Below, in pieces: positions 8,310 to 16,758 of a DNA stretch of 62,837 nt. The stretch comes from Sabulitectum sp964604135 (GTDB lineage Bacteria; Fermentibacterota; Fermentibacteria; Fermentibacterales; JCC-6). Position 1 is the stretch's first letter; each line of letters starts with the position of its first letter. The translations under genes were made by a program, and so were the position numbers. The stretch covers positions 1 to 62,837 of the forward strand of contig CAZRXU010000003.1 in the NCBI GenBank assembly GCA_964604135.1. Direction: 5' to 3'. The notes beneath the pieces were generated by a model that was not told the origin of the DNA, did not search any database, and worked only from the letters and a program-made list of their open reading frames with translations.

Positions 8310-9632
8310 CTAAGAACTTACACTGCGAATTTCAAGTATCCTTGTACCAACTTCTATTTCGTCAAGTTCTGTGGTGTTTTCCACCACCGCAAATACCGTG
8401 TATCGGCAGTCCAGCCGTCTCTGACTGTCAAGCATGATGAAAAACTGACTTCCTGCAGTACCCGGACCTGAATCGGCCATACCAACAACTCCCCGCAGGT
8501 AAGCTTCGGTGTTGTTTTCAGCCGGTACCGTGTAGCCAGGTCCTCCATAACCGTTGCCTTCCGGGCAGCCTGCCTGGGCAACAAATCCAGGAATTACGCG
8601 ATGAAAGTAGATTCCGTCATAAAACCCCTTTTCCGCAAGGTACCAGAAACTCCTGCAGGTTTGCGGTGCCTGCTGTTTCAGAAGTGTCATTGTAAAATTT
8701 CCTGCATCGGTAACCAGCACAAGGCGGTCAGGCACTTCCTGCAAAGCAGGTACTTCCTCGGGAAGGCTTCCCTCGTCCGGCATTGCGAAGCTTCTTCCAG
8801 TGGCATCTGCTGTTATCGCCCTGACCATCAGGTAATCATCCCTGAGCAGATAATCAACTTTCGAATAGGGAACAGTCCACCCCAGGTCCAGAAGAGTCAG
8901 AAGAGCTGATGCCCGTTTTGCGGGGTCACTGCTGTTGAACAGAGTATCTTCCAGTATTGGAACCTGCCCCACTCCCGCCAGAGACATGTGCCCCAGAGGG
9001 CCGTCTGCCGAAGCCATTTCAAGAAGCATGTCATCACGACCAGCTGCAAGCGCCGCATTCATTCTTACATAGGGTGAGGGGTCATCAAGCATATCGAAAG
9101 CAGCACCAGGATTTTTCTGAAGAACTGCATTCCTCACAGCCCAGCAGGGATCTTCAATAAAGTCAAGAACCTGATCCTGAGGAAGAGACATAGTGTAGTA
9201 ATAACGCTGCAGATCCGTGAGATTCCCTGTATTCACGTCAGGAACAGTACTGCCTGTTTCCGAACAGTAACGAAGAATGGAAGTGAGGTTTTCGCTGGAA
9301 ACAGCATCCTCTGGTACACTGAGCCCGGTTCTTCCTGCATACTCTCTCCAGAGATTCCTTGTTTCCGTATCCAGGGAAGTCCAGTTTTCTGTAACATAAT
9401 TCGCAAGGCTGCTGACAGGTTCAGGCTGAAGCTGGAAAGCCATTCTGTGAAACTGCCTCAGAATAGCAGCTTCCACAAGAGAAGGGCTTTCAGGTACAAG
9501 AAACCGATCGCCATACTCCATAAGTATAGCTTCCTGAGCAACAGGGAACGGATGTTCCTTCAGCATTGCGTCAAGGGCCTCACCAGACGACGGAACAACG
9601 GACAACATAGTAATAACTGCAGCACAAATCAT
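8310..9632 (-). CDS. Secreted HEAT-repeat protein with C-terminal cyclophilin-type peptidyl-prolyl isomerase domain
   Basis: 440 residues. The N-terminus MICAAVITMLSVVPSSGEA is a signal peptide. Residues about 130-280 are alpha-helical HEAT-like repeats (for example WAVRNAVLQKNPGAAFDMLD, YVRMNAALAAGRDD, RASALLTLLDLG). The C-terminal 150 residues are a cyclophilin: NFTMTLLKQQAPQTCRSF, GFYDGIYFHRVIPGFVAQAG (FHR active-site arginine), GTAGSQFFIML and YTVFAVV. It should catalyse proline isomerisation in periplasmic protein folding, with the helical repeats possibly binding clients or the envelope. It stands alone, convergent with nothing and divergent from thiC. Confidence 0.88.
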   Translation of the reverse strand: MICAAVITMLSVVPSSGEALDAMLKEHPFPVAQEAILMEYGDRFLVPESPSLVEAAILRQFHRMAFQLQPEPVSSLANYVTENWTSLDTETRNLWREYAGRTGLSVPEDAVSSENLTSILRYCSETGSTVPDVNTGNLTDLQRYYYTMSLPQDQVLDFIEDPCWAVRNAVLQKNPGAAFDMLDDPSPYVRMNAALAAGRDDMLLEMASADGPLGHMSLAGVGQVPILEDTLFNSSDPAKRASALLTLLDLGWTVPYSKVDYLLRDDYLMVRAITADATGRSFAMPDEGSLPEEVPALQEVPDRLVLVTDAGNFTMTLLKQQAPQTCRSFWYLAEKGFYDGIYFHRVIPGFVAQAGCPEGNGYGGPGYTVPAENNTEAYLRGVVGMADSGPGTAGSQFFIMLDSQRRLDCRYTVFAVVENTTELDEIEVGTRILEIRSVSS

Positions 9633-9672
9633 GTCTTCCTCCAGATTGAATGCGGTTCACCGAGAAGTAAAC

Positions 9673-9678
9673 TATAAT
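9673..9678 (+). promoter_or_regulatory. Candidate -10 element upstream of thiC
   Basis: A perfect TATAAT lies 46 bases before the thiC start. No good -35 is visible at 16-18 bp (TTCACC and TTGAAT are nearby but wrongly spaced). The 92-bp gap has no room for a TPP riboswitch and no CTGAGA motif. Confidence 0.4.
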
Positions 9679-9724
9679 TCATGTTCGGTGGAATCGCCGG
9701 GTAATAAGAACTGGAAAGGTTAAC

Positions 9725-11041
9725 ATGTCAAATACAATTATTGAACAGGCACGCACGGGTAAAGCAGACAATGCTGTGCTCCTTGCGCTTAAAAATGAAA
9801 GCCTATGTGTTGAAGATGCTCTCAGGGAAATAGCTGCTGGCCACGCCGTTGTTCCGTCTAACAACACCAGAAATATCTCATCTCCGTGTATCATAGGCGG
9901 TGGAAGCAAAATAAAGATAAATGCGAACATAGGCAGTTCAATGGATCACGAGTCTGTAAAAGAGGAACTGGAGAAACTGAAGATGGCTGTTTCCTCCGGT
10001 GCACACACAGTTATGGATCTTTCTACAGGAACAGGCTGGAAAACTATTCTCAAAAGTATTACTGTAGCCAGCCCGGTTCCTCTTGGAACTGTACCTGTTT
10101 ATCAGGTCTTCGGAGTTGCCATGGAAGATGGTCGTGATGTAGCAGATGTTCCAGCTGAAGAGATTTTCTCCGCCGTGGAGGATCACTGCAAAGCCGGTGT
10201 AGACTATCTTACACTGCACTGCGGGGTTACAAGACGATCCGTGGCTCTCCTTCGGGAACAGGGGCGTAAAATGGGAATTGTTTCACGAGGTGGCTCTCTT
10301 ATGGCAGAGTGGATGGAGAAACGGGGCGAAGAGAACCCGCTGTACTCCGGTTTCGACAGGCTGACTGAAATCCTCAGGGAATACGATGTTACATTTTCTC
10401 TGGGTGATGGTCTGCGCCCCGGTTGCATCGCCGATGCCGGAGACAGAGGCCAGATTGAAGAACTTGTTTCCCTTGGAGAACTTCAGAAGAAGGCTTTATC
10501 TGCAGGTGTACAGACCATGATCGAGGGTCCGGGCCATGTTCCAATGAATCAGATAGCAGAGAATATCAGAATTCAAAAGAGCCTTTGCGGTGGAGCTCCC
10601 TTCTATGTTCTAGGTCCTATAGTCACGGATATTGCACCTGGCTACGATCACATCACCAGTGCCATAGGAGGGGCAATAGCCGCATGGAACGGAGCAGATT
10701 TCCTGTGCTACGTAACTCCGGCGGAACACCTGAGGCTGCCGGATATAGATGATGTGAGAACGGGAGTTATTTCTGCCAGGATTGCAGCGCACGCAGCTGA
10801 TATCGCAAGGGGAATTCCAGGAGCCATGGATCCAGACAACGCCATGGCTGAAGCAAGAGCGGCATTCGACTGGAAGCAGCAGTTTGAAATAGCCATGGAC
10901 CCTGTAACAGCAAGAAACTTCCGTGACGAAATACTACCGGAAGACCAGGATGTCTGTTCAATGTGCGGACATCTCTGCGCTCTTAAAACAAGCCGCAGAG
11001 CTATGATGGAAGATGAAGAACAGAAGCTTGTCCGGGAATAG
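9725..11041 (+). CDS. thiC: Phosphomethylpyrimidine synthase ThiC (or its paralogue BzaF)
   Basis: Radical SAM enzyme that rearranges aminoimidazole ribotide to the HMP-P pyrimidine of thiamin. 438 residues, the short form that lacks the N-terminal extension of B. subtilis or plant ThiC. Recognisable blocks: KINANIGSS, GAHTVMDLSTG, TLHCGVTRRSV, SRGGSL, SLGDGLRPG, MIEGPGHVPMNQ, LGPIVTDIAPGYDHITSAIG and FLCYVTPAEHLRLP. The cluster-binding C-terminus reads CSMCGHLC (Cys 411, 414, 418; CX2CX3C). BzaF, which makes 5-hydroxybenzimidazole from the same substrate for cobamide lower ligands, is a close paralogue I cannot exclude. No other thi gene and no TPP riboswitch is nearby, while a B12-type importer is encoded at 28-30 kb. 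The last codons lie within a repeated sequence. Confidence 0.9.
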   Translation: MSNTIIEQARTGKADNAVLLALKNESLCVEDALREIAAGHAVVPSNNTRNISSPCIIGGGSKIKINANIGSSMDHESVKEELEKLKMAVSSGAHTVMDLSTGTGWKTILKSITVASPVPLGTVPVYQVFGVAMEDGRDVADVPAEEIFSAVEDHCKAGVDYLTLHCGVTRRSVALLREQGRKMGIVSRGGSLMAEWMEKRGEENPLYSGFDRLTEILREYDVTFSLGDGLRPGCIADAGDRGQIEELVSLGELQKKALSAGVQTMIEGPGHVPMNQIAENIRIQKSLCGGAPFYVLGPIVTDIAPGYDHITSAIGGAIAAWNGADFLCYVTPAEHLRLPDIDDVRTGVISARIAAHAADIARGIPGAMDPDNAMAEARAAFDWKQQFEIAMDPVTARNFRDEILPEDQDVCSMCGHLCALKTSRRAMMEDEEQKLVRE

Positions 11042-11049
11042 ACATTGAG
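11029..11049. repeat. 21-bp repeat copy 1, overlapping the thiC stop codon
   Basis: These 21 bases, starting TGTCCGGGAATAGACATT, are identical to 16606-16626 and resemblance extends a few bases further (GAGTAATAG against GAGCAGTAG). Here the repeat encodes the last residues and the TAG stop of thiC. Confidence 0.75.
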
Positions 11050-11057
11050 TAATAGTT

Positions 11058-12284
11058 TTAGCTTCTTACCATCGCGTCAGAGTAGTAAAGTGAAGACGGA
11101 ACTATGGGAAACTCTACCCTCGTTCTGTATACCACAAACTCGTCCGGATCCCACCTGAGACACTGGAACACCTCTGCAAGCATGTCGGAGTACTTGGGGA
11201 TCAGAGGTGTATAGGCACAGCTTGTACCCGTACCTATCATCATGGGTTTCACATCCATGGGAATTCTGTCTCTGTCTGAACGATAAGCCAGCGCACCTCC
11301 ATGGGTGTAGTAATCAAACAACATTTTGGCCTGGGGATTGCCGGACATGGTTTCCGCCATTGTTTCGTGGAAAAACAGGTCGAGAACCAGGTTCTGAACC
11401 GGGGTGTATATTTTTACCGAAACCTCGTGATGCTCTTCACCCTCTTCAGGTTTAATCGGAAAAATACCTCTGGAAACCGTTCCTGTAACTGTGTCTATCA
11501 GGTTGGTGTTTCCCAGAGGCCCGTCTTCGAGCTCGTAAACCGGGCCACAACTGTGGGAAGTAACTGTTTTCAGTGAGGGCAGTGGCATGCTGCAGTACCT
11601 TTCCAGAAAAGGCACCTTGTCCATAAGGCTGCACGTTGCTCCCGGGTCTATTGAATCTGTAAATACATGCTCTTCATGCTCGTTTCCGGCAAAAAAGCAT
11701 GGCGTATCTATAACCCATTTAACACCAGGTCTGTTTCTTCTTACATCAAAAAGACCTTTGACCTCTGCCACATCCAGCATTCCCTCTTCCATGGACGGTC
11801 CGAATATCCAGGCATCAAGCTGTGTTTCTGCCTGAAGACCCAGCAGATGACTCTGGGCATAGTACGCCTGCTTCCTCAGTGTGTTGTAAGCCTGGTCTTT
11901 TCCATCGCGGGAACTTGCCATAAGCATCATGTCCATAGACTGACGGTCTCCTGAATGTATTTCTATTATATCGTAAAATTCCTCAACGGCCTTCAATGCA
12001 ACATCAAGATAGCTCTTATCTACACCTTTTGCTTTGCAGCTTTTTATAAAACGGCTGAATGAATGCTTTCCTGGCACAAATTGTGCCGCGAAAAACAGAT
12101 CGTCTTCGTGGATTATCTTGTAAATTCTCCAGCCAAGCTTCTTGTCGAGACCCAGCACCTGATACACATCATGTGGACTGTCTACTCTTTCAGGCAATTT
12201 GCTTACAACAATACCAATGGATTTTCTTAACCCAAGTATGGTTCTTGTAACATCTTCCTGAAACCGGGTAACTACATCAGTCAT
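11058..12284 (-). CDS. Conserved-looking protein of unknown function
   Basis: 408 residues, soluble, no signal peptide or membrane segment. The N-terminal 110 residues are helical and include VYQVLGLDKKLGWRIYKIIH, which could be a helix-turn-helix, then SYLDVALKAVEEFYDIIEIH. The C-terminal half is rich in Cys, Tyr and beta-type sequence (SLKTVTSHSCGPVYELEDGP, GGALAYRSDRDRIPMDVKPM). I do not recognise the family and see no catalytic motif. It starts with ATG 47 bases after the stop of the regulator gene on the same strand and may be cotranscribed with that regulator and kbl. A DNA-binding or sensory role is only a guess. Confidence 0.6.
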   Translation of the reverse strand: MTDVVTRFQEDVTRTILGLRKSIGIVVSKLPERVDSPHDVYQVLGLDKKLGWRIYKIIHEDDLFFAAQFVPGKHSFSRFIKSCKAKGVDKSYLDVALKAVEEFYDIIEIHSGDRQSMDMMLMASSRDGKDQAYNTLRKQAYYAQSHLLGLQAETQLDAWIFGPSMEEGMLDVAEVKGLFDVRRNRPGVKWVIDTPCFFAGNEHEEHVFTDSIDPGATCSLMDKVPFLERYCSMPLPSLKTVTSHSCGPVYELEDGPLGNTNLIDTVTGTVSRGIFPIKPEEGEEHHEVSVKIYTPVQNLVLDLFFHETMAETMSGNPQAKMLFDYYTHGGALAYRSDRDRIPMDVKPMMIGTGTSCAYTPLIPKYSDMLAEVFQCLRWDPDEFVVYRTRVEFPIVPSSLYYSDAMVRS

Positions 12285-12331
12285 TTCTTTCCACCTTATG
12301 TGTTTATCTGCTGCAGCGGTACACAGACAAT

Positions 12332-12985
12332 CTAAAATATTCCATCGAAAAGGTCATCCCCGGTTGTTGAAAGAACCTGTAGCTCCCTCTGGCCACCTGC
12401 AAGAAATATTTTTTTTTCCTCCAGTATTTCCTTTATCCGCCGGTCATTGAATGCCAGTCTTTTCTTCAAGTCTGAAGCAGTAAGAACTGTGATATGGAGT
12501 TCTCTTGCTGCTTCCCTTGAAAACTCCACTGTACATGCACGAACAGCGTCCATGGCAGTATCACCAATAACCATCAACTTCACCGGCGAATTGTCTCCTG
12601 CGATTCCGCCAGCATAATCACCGTATATGAAAGCCATTCCCAGCTCATCAACACAGCTATCCAGGTCAGTTTTTAAGAGGTCAATCAAACCTGTCGTCTT
12701 AGAAAATATTGACCTCAGCTCTTTGTATATAAGGTTGTTTGTGTTGGCTCTGTAGTGTACCTGATTGCCGACACTTACACGGGTAATTATCCCTGCATCT
12801 GAAAGGCGTTTCACTTCCCTCTGAACTGCTCCTCTTCCGCTATTAAGAAATCTGATCAGTTCAAGCAGGTAAAATGTGCGCCCGGGATTGAGCACAAAAG
12901 TAGAAAGAACCTTTCTGCGAACCTTTCCGAAAAGGCTCTCTCCTATCAATTCGTTAGGGTTATTACTCATATTGGGTATATTCAT
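12332..12985 (-). CDS. Winged-helix transcriptional regulator with C-terminal nucleotidyltransferase-like domain
   Basis: 217 residues. Residues about 15-90 form an ArsR-like winged helix: VRRKVLSTFVLNPGRTFYLL, GRGAVQREVKRLSDAGII (recognition helix) and TRVSVGNQVHYRANTNN (wing). Residues about 110-190 (LGMAFIYGDYAGG...VKLMVIGD) resemble the minimal nucleotidyltransferase fold found fused to such HTH domains, but the catalytic GS-x-DxD signature is degenerate, so catalysis is doubtful. The gene sits 34 bp downstream of kbl, and a symmetric sequence with repeated ATACCC half-sites covers its start, suggesting autoregulation. ATG 12970 (MSNNPNE) is an alternative start. Confidence 0.75.
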   Translation of the reverse strand: MNIPNMSNNPNELIGESLFGKVRRKVLSTFVLNPGRTFYLLELIRFLNSGRGAVQREVKRLSDAGIITRVSVGNQVHYRANTNNLIYKELRSIFSKTTGLIDLLKTDLDSCVDELGMAFIYGDYAGGIAGDNSPVKLMVIGDTAMDAVRACTVEFSREAARELHITVLTASDLKKRLAFNDRRIKEILEEKKIFLAGGQRELQVLSTTGDDLFDGIF

Positions 12986-13001
12986 ACCGATATGGGGTAT
13001 G
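12971..13001 (-). promoter_or_regulatory. Candidate operator over the start of the HTH regulator gene
   Basis: On the minus strand two direct repeats, ATACCCCATATCGGT and ATACCCAATATGAGT, straddle the regulator's start codon. The upstream one also forms an inverted repeat, ATACC-N7-GGTAT (12985-13001 on the plus strand). Confidence 0.45.
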
Positions 13002-13019
13002 TCAATACTCCAAGTTGCT

Positions 13020-14264
13020 TCAGGATACTATTCCGTTTTCTCTTCCAACAGCAACAAATGCCTGTATTGCTCTGTCAAGCTGCTCCCGTGTATGGGCTGC
13101 GCTCAGCTGCACTCGTATTCTTGACTGCCCCAGCGCTACAACAGGATAGAAGAAACCGATTGCATAAACACCGTGCTCCAGAAGATCGTTTGCAAACTTC
13201 TGCGCCAGCACTGCATCGTTTTCGTAACCCCCGAACATAATCGGAACAATTGCGGTTTCTCCGTCGATGATGGAAAACCCAGCTTTCCTGATTCTATCTC
13301 TGAAATAGTTGGCATTCTCATGAACTCTGTCGCGCAGCGCGGTGCTTTCTGTGAGCATATCGATTGCCTTTATTGTTGCGCCAACCACTGCGGGAGACAC
13401 TGTATTAGAGAAAAGGTAAGGCCGTGACATCTGTCTGAGCCAGTCAATTAGTTCCTGCCGACCGGAAGTACAGCCACCGCTTGCACCACCAAGAGCCTTC
13501 CCGAAAGTTGTTGTTATCAGGTCAACACTGCCCATAACACCGTAGTGCTCGTGAGTGCCTCTGCCTGTTGCTCCGATGTACCCGGTGGCATGACTGTCAT
13601 CAACCATCAGCAGAGCATCGTACCTGTTGCAGAGATCAACAATCTTATCCAGTGGAGCAATATCACCGTTCATGCTGAAAACCCCATCAGTTGAAACCAT
13701 GCGATAACTGCAGCTCTGTACCTCTTCACTTGAAAGAATCGCTTCAAGACCGGGAAGATATTTGCCATCAAAACTGTATGTGCCTGTACCTGTTTGATTG
13801 TGGCTGTAGATGTACCTCTTTGCTTTGCAAAGCCTTACTCCTGAAATAATAGAAGCATGGTTCAGCTGATCTGCTATTATTGCGCTGTCTGAATCAAGAA
13901 AAGGCTCGAATATTCCTGCATTGGCATCGTAGCAGGCCGCATAGAGAATTGTGTCATCAGTACCCAGGAATTCAGATACCTTTGTTTCGAGCTCTCTGTG
14001 TATATCCTGCGTGCCGCAGATGAATCTCACACTTGAAAGCCCGTAACCCCTGCTGTCGATTGTGTCTTTTGCGGCCTGACGTATGTCGGGATGATTTGAC
14101 AGCCCCAGGTAGTTGTTTGCGCAGAAGTTAAGTACATTCCTCCTGGAACCGACTTGTATCTCTGTACCCTGTGGAGAGGTTATAATTCTCTCTTCCTTTA
14201 TAAGCCCTTCTGCTCTTCTTTTTTCGATCAGATCTGTGATATCACTGTATATTTTACGAGACAT
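13020..14264 (-). CDS. kbl: Glycine C-acetyltransferase (2-amino-3-ketobutyrate CoA ligase)
   Basis: PLP enzyme that cleaves 2-amino-3-ketobutyrate with CoA into glycine and acetyl-CoA, the second step of threonine catabolism after Tdh. 414 residues of the alpha-oxoamine synthase family: NFCANNYLGLSNHP, GYGLSSVRFICGTQDIHREL, DQLNHASIISG, MVDDSHATGYIG, TTTFGKALGGASGG (Schiff-base Lys about 254) and RIRVQLSAAHTREQLDRA. It is about 16 residues longer than E. coli Kbl because of an insertion around SHNQTGTGTYSFDGKYLPG. A TATAAT on the minus strand (about 14377-14383) may be its -10. 8-Amino-7-oxononanoate synthase is the related alternative, but the sequence and nearby tdh favour Kbl. Confidence 0.93.
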   Translation of the reverse strand: MSRKIYSDITDLIEKRRAEGLIKEERIITSPQGTEIQVGSRRNVLNFCANNYLGLSNHPDIRQAAKDTIDSRGYGLSSVRFICGTQDIHRELETKVSEFLGTDDTILYAACYDANAGIFEPFLDSDSAIIADQLNHASIISGVRLCKAKRYIYSHNQTGTGTYSFDGKYLPGLEAILSSEEVQSCSYRMVSTDGVFSMNGDIAPLDKIVDLCNRYDALLMVDDSHATGYIGATGRGTHEHYGVMGSVDLITTTFGKALGGASGGCTSGRQELIDWLRQMSRPYLFSNTVSPAVVGATIKAIDMLTESTALRDRVHENANYFRDRIRKAGFSIIDGETAIVPIMFGGYENDAVLAQKFANDLLEHGVYAIGFFYPVVALGQSRIRVQLSAAHTREQLDRAIQAFVAVGRENGIVS

Positions 14265-14434
14265 TGTGTTTCCCTTCTCTGTATGAAACAGACATTCTGT
14301 CCGGTCTTACAGACAGATACAGCCCCGATTATACAATCCCCTGAACAGGAATACCATGTACCGTTGTATCTAGCTGTATTATAACACGTTAGAATCTGAT
14401 AGCTCTATTCAGTTCATCAAGGTAGAACTTGCGG

Positions 14435-16597
14435 TCAGTTAAATTCAGGCCAGATTTGTGTGTAGATGTCATAGTTATGACTGACTATTTCCACATACTT
14501 CTTGGTTTCATTGTATGTGATGCGACTGAAGAACTCTTCCGTTGAAACAGTTCCCCATCCCCACCTCAGCGCATTGTGCGGCCCGCCATTGTAACCTGCG
14601 AGGGTTCCAGGCATGTCCCAGTTGAAATCTTCTCCATACCCGCTTATACACGCAGTACCGTAAAGAATGGATGTGGCCGGATCGTACAGGATGTCCGGCG
14701 TGTATGAATCCTGCCATCCGTGTTCAATGGCAACGTATTCCGAAGTACTGGGTATCATCTGAATCAGCCCTCTAGCCCCTGCTGTAGAAAAACAGTCCGG
14801 TTGAAAAGCACTCTCCTGCTTCATTATGGACCACAGTAGTTTTGGATCCATTTTGAAGCGAGCCGTTACCTCTGTAACATCATCTGTCCATGCTGCAGGG
14901 TAACGAAGCCTCCACAGTTCAAGTGGCCGATTGTCGCCTTCAAGGCTCCATATCTGCCACGCCGCAGACGGCCCTCTTTCCCAGACATCGTTCTCCAGAT
15001 AAAAATCAGCCAGTCCATATACACTGCCCACTTCTTCCTCTGCAAGGCGAAAAAGATCCAGAGCCCATTTTCTGCACCCGGCCTCAAGAAGAACAACCCC
15101 GTCAACAGCACTTTGCGGAGGAGCTGCTGCTGGCTTTCCGTTCCTGGTCATCCAGATATCAAGAGGCTCATCTGTGTAAAACAGGCGCCACTCCTGAATG
15201 CCCAGATACTGTCTGGCAAAGGTAGCTGGAAGACTGAACGGTTTGTCGCTGATAAGCCTTTCCAGCACTTCTCTTCCAGATTCATCACCCGACTGAAGCT
15301 TAAGTACTCCGTACCAGTATCTTGATGATGGTCTGTAAACACTCTGTGTCCATCTGCTGTTGAACTCGCCAAAGGCCCCGATTGCTTCGGCAGTTCTTCC
15401 AGTTTTCATAAGAGCAAGGCACCTGTAGAACTGAGCATCATCTACCGTTGTGTTTGCGGGATATCTGGCTACAGTTTCTGCAAAATAAGGAATGGACCGT
15501 TCCCAGAAACCATTCTCGGCAAGAAGGCTGCCCCTGTACCAGGGAAGATTGCTTATTCGGCTGTGGTTCGGCCATGTGTTTTCGTAGTAATCAAGCCACT
15601 GCATGGCCTGATCAACAAGCCCCAGAGCAGCCATATCACGAGCCATATAGATACATGCGTTTGCTGCATCACCGCCGTGGGGCCATTTCTCCAGATAATC
15701 ACTTAAAATACCCACAGCAAGATCATGTCTTCCGAGCCGGTCTCTGGTTCTTCCTCCTAGATAAACCACATGCGAAGGCGGAGAAACAGAATTCATCGCC
15801 AGATCATAAACCTCATTCCACAAACCGCCGCTGTAAAAAGCATCTACCACCATACTCGAGAGGGATGAATCTGCAAGAAGAGTGTCACGCAACACCTGGT
15901 ATGCTGCGGCATGTATATCTCCTGCCGGCCACAGATTGAATGAATCGACAAAGTCGTTGATACCGTAAACGCCCCGTGCCATACCCCGATAATGGTAAAT
16001 TTTTGATTTCAGTATGTCATCTTCATACTCAAAAGCCGTGTTCCAGCACTGCCGCTGCAACTGAATATCCCCCGAGCCAAGTGCGGCCCTGTATGTTGTA
16101 ATAAGTCTGTCTTTTTCTGCTGTTCCCGGCAACTCCGAATGAATCATCCACAGAAACTCCAGTGCATAGACAGGATCGGTTACCACAAGTGACTCGGCAG
16201 CCATAAGAGCTACATAATCTGGAAGAACAAACCTGCCAGCCACCAGTCCGGACATTATGTCAGGAGCAATCCTGAAACCGCCGGTTCTCAGCGCCCTGAA
16301 GGCTGTGGTCTTTCCTGGAGTTTCCAGCAGAAGCCTGGCAACAACAGCTGATTCAGAAACTGAAGCATCTGAAGCCTTTTCGGCAAGCTCTGCTCTTCTC
16401 TCTGAACCTGGCTGAAGAAGCAGAGCAGCCGACGAAAACATCAACGATGCCGCTTCTCCATCTCCTGCAAGAAGAAGTGAATCGCCTGCGGCTTCCATCT
16501 GAAAACTTCTTTCAATTCCGCTTACAGAATCCGGAGAATCCGACACAGTGCCGCAAGCTAGAATTGCAAAAAAACAGACAACTATTATCTGCTTCAA
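14435..16597 (-). CDS. Soluble lytic murein transglycosylase-like lipoprotein (Slt70 family)
   Basis: 720 residues. The N-terminus MKQIIVVCFFAILACG is a lipoprotein signal (Cys 15), so the enzyme is probably membrane-anchored. A long alpha-helical TPR superhelix fills residues about 30-560 (for example DRLGRHDLAVGILSDYLEKW, VARYPANTTVDDAQFYRCLA), followed by a C-terminal SLT domain with catalytic Glu in WSIMKQESAFQ (about 595), GARGLIQMIPST and LAGYNGGPHNALRW. It cleaves peptidoglycan glycan strands to 1,6-anhydromuramyl products. The start is a TTG with a weak ribosome site; the ATG upstream is out of frame. It is the last gene of a minus-strand envelope block. Confidence 0.9.
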   Translation of the reverse strand: MKQIIVVCFFAILACGTVSDSPDSVSGIERSFQMEAAGDSLLLAGDGEAASLMFSSAALLLQPGSERRAELAEKASDASVSESAVVARLLLETPGKTTAFRALRTGGFRIAPDIMSGLVAGRFVLPDYVALMAAESLVVTDPVYALEFLWMIHSELPGTAEKDRLITTYRAALGSGDIQLQRQCWNTAFEYEDDILKSKIYHYRGMARGVYGINDFVDSFNLWPAGDIHAAAYQVLRDTLLADSSLSSMVVDAFYSGGLWNEVYDLAMNSVSPPSHVVYLGGRTRDRLGRHDLAVGILSDYLEKWPHGGDAANACIYMARDMAALGLVDQAMQWLDYYENTWPNHSRISNLPWYRGSLLAENGFWERSIPYFAETVARYPANTTVDDAQFYRCLALMKTGRTAEAIGAFGEFNSRWTQSVYRPSSRYWYGVLKLQSGDESGREVLERLISDKPFSLPATFARQYLGIQEWRLFYTDEPLDIWMTRNGKPAAAPPQSAVDGVVLLEAGCRKWALDLFRLAEEEVGSVYGLADFYLENDVWERGPSAAWQIWSLEGDNRPLELWRLRYPAAWTDDVTEVTARFKMDPKLLWSIMKQESAFQPDCFSTAGARGLIQMIPSTSEYVAIEHGWQDSYTPDILYDPATSILYGTACISGYGEDFNWDMPGTLAGYNGGPHNALRWGWGTVSTEEFFSRITYNETKKYVEIVSHNYDIYTQIWPEFN

Positions 16598-16758
16598 CTG
16601 GAGCCTGTCCGGGAATAGACATTGAGCAGTAGCGCCTCACGGACGAGATGGAAAGCATGCCGATTAGAGGAGAATAGCAGCGCTATTTGACGATGATTGG
16701 CGTGTTTTGCAGCCGTTCGTGTGGTGTCTAATGCCGATGTTGTATTTTCGGTCATGCT
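16598..16758. repeat. Repeat-bearing intergenic element with nested hairpin
   Basis: This 161-bp gap holds the second copy of the 21-bp repeat (16606-16626), a GTCCG...CGGAC pair around 16607-16645, and a nested hairpin at 16656-16704. That hairpin has outer arms CATGCCGAT/ATTGGCGTG, an 8+8-nt internal loop, and inner stem AATAGC-AGC-GCTATT. Two G-U pairs in the outer stem mean the plus-strand RNA folds better. No coding signal. It looks like a small non-autonomous mobile or REP-type element. Confidence 0.5.
16606..16626. repeat. 21-bp repeat copy 2, upstream of the transglycosylase gene
   Basis: Identical in 21 bases to 11029-11049 at the thiC stop. Here it lies 9 bp upstream of the TTG start of the Slt-like gene, in the same orientation relative to the plus strand. 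Confidence 0.75.

Noticed and set aside
9633..9724. TPP riboswitch upstream of thiC.
   Set aside because: Only 92 bp available and no CTGAGA or ACCTGA core is present.
15448..15939. A 163-codon plus-strand frame opposite the Slt-like gene.
   Set aside because: Lies wholly antisense to a confidently assigned protein with intact motifs; composition is that of a shadow frame.
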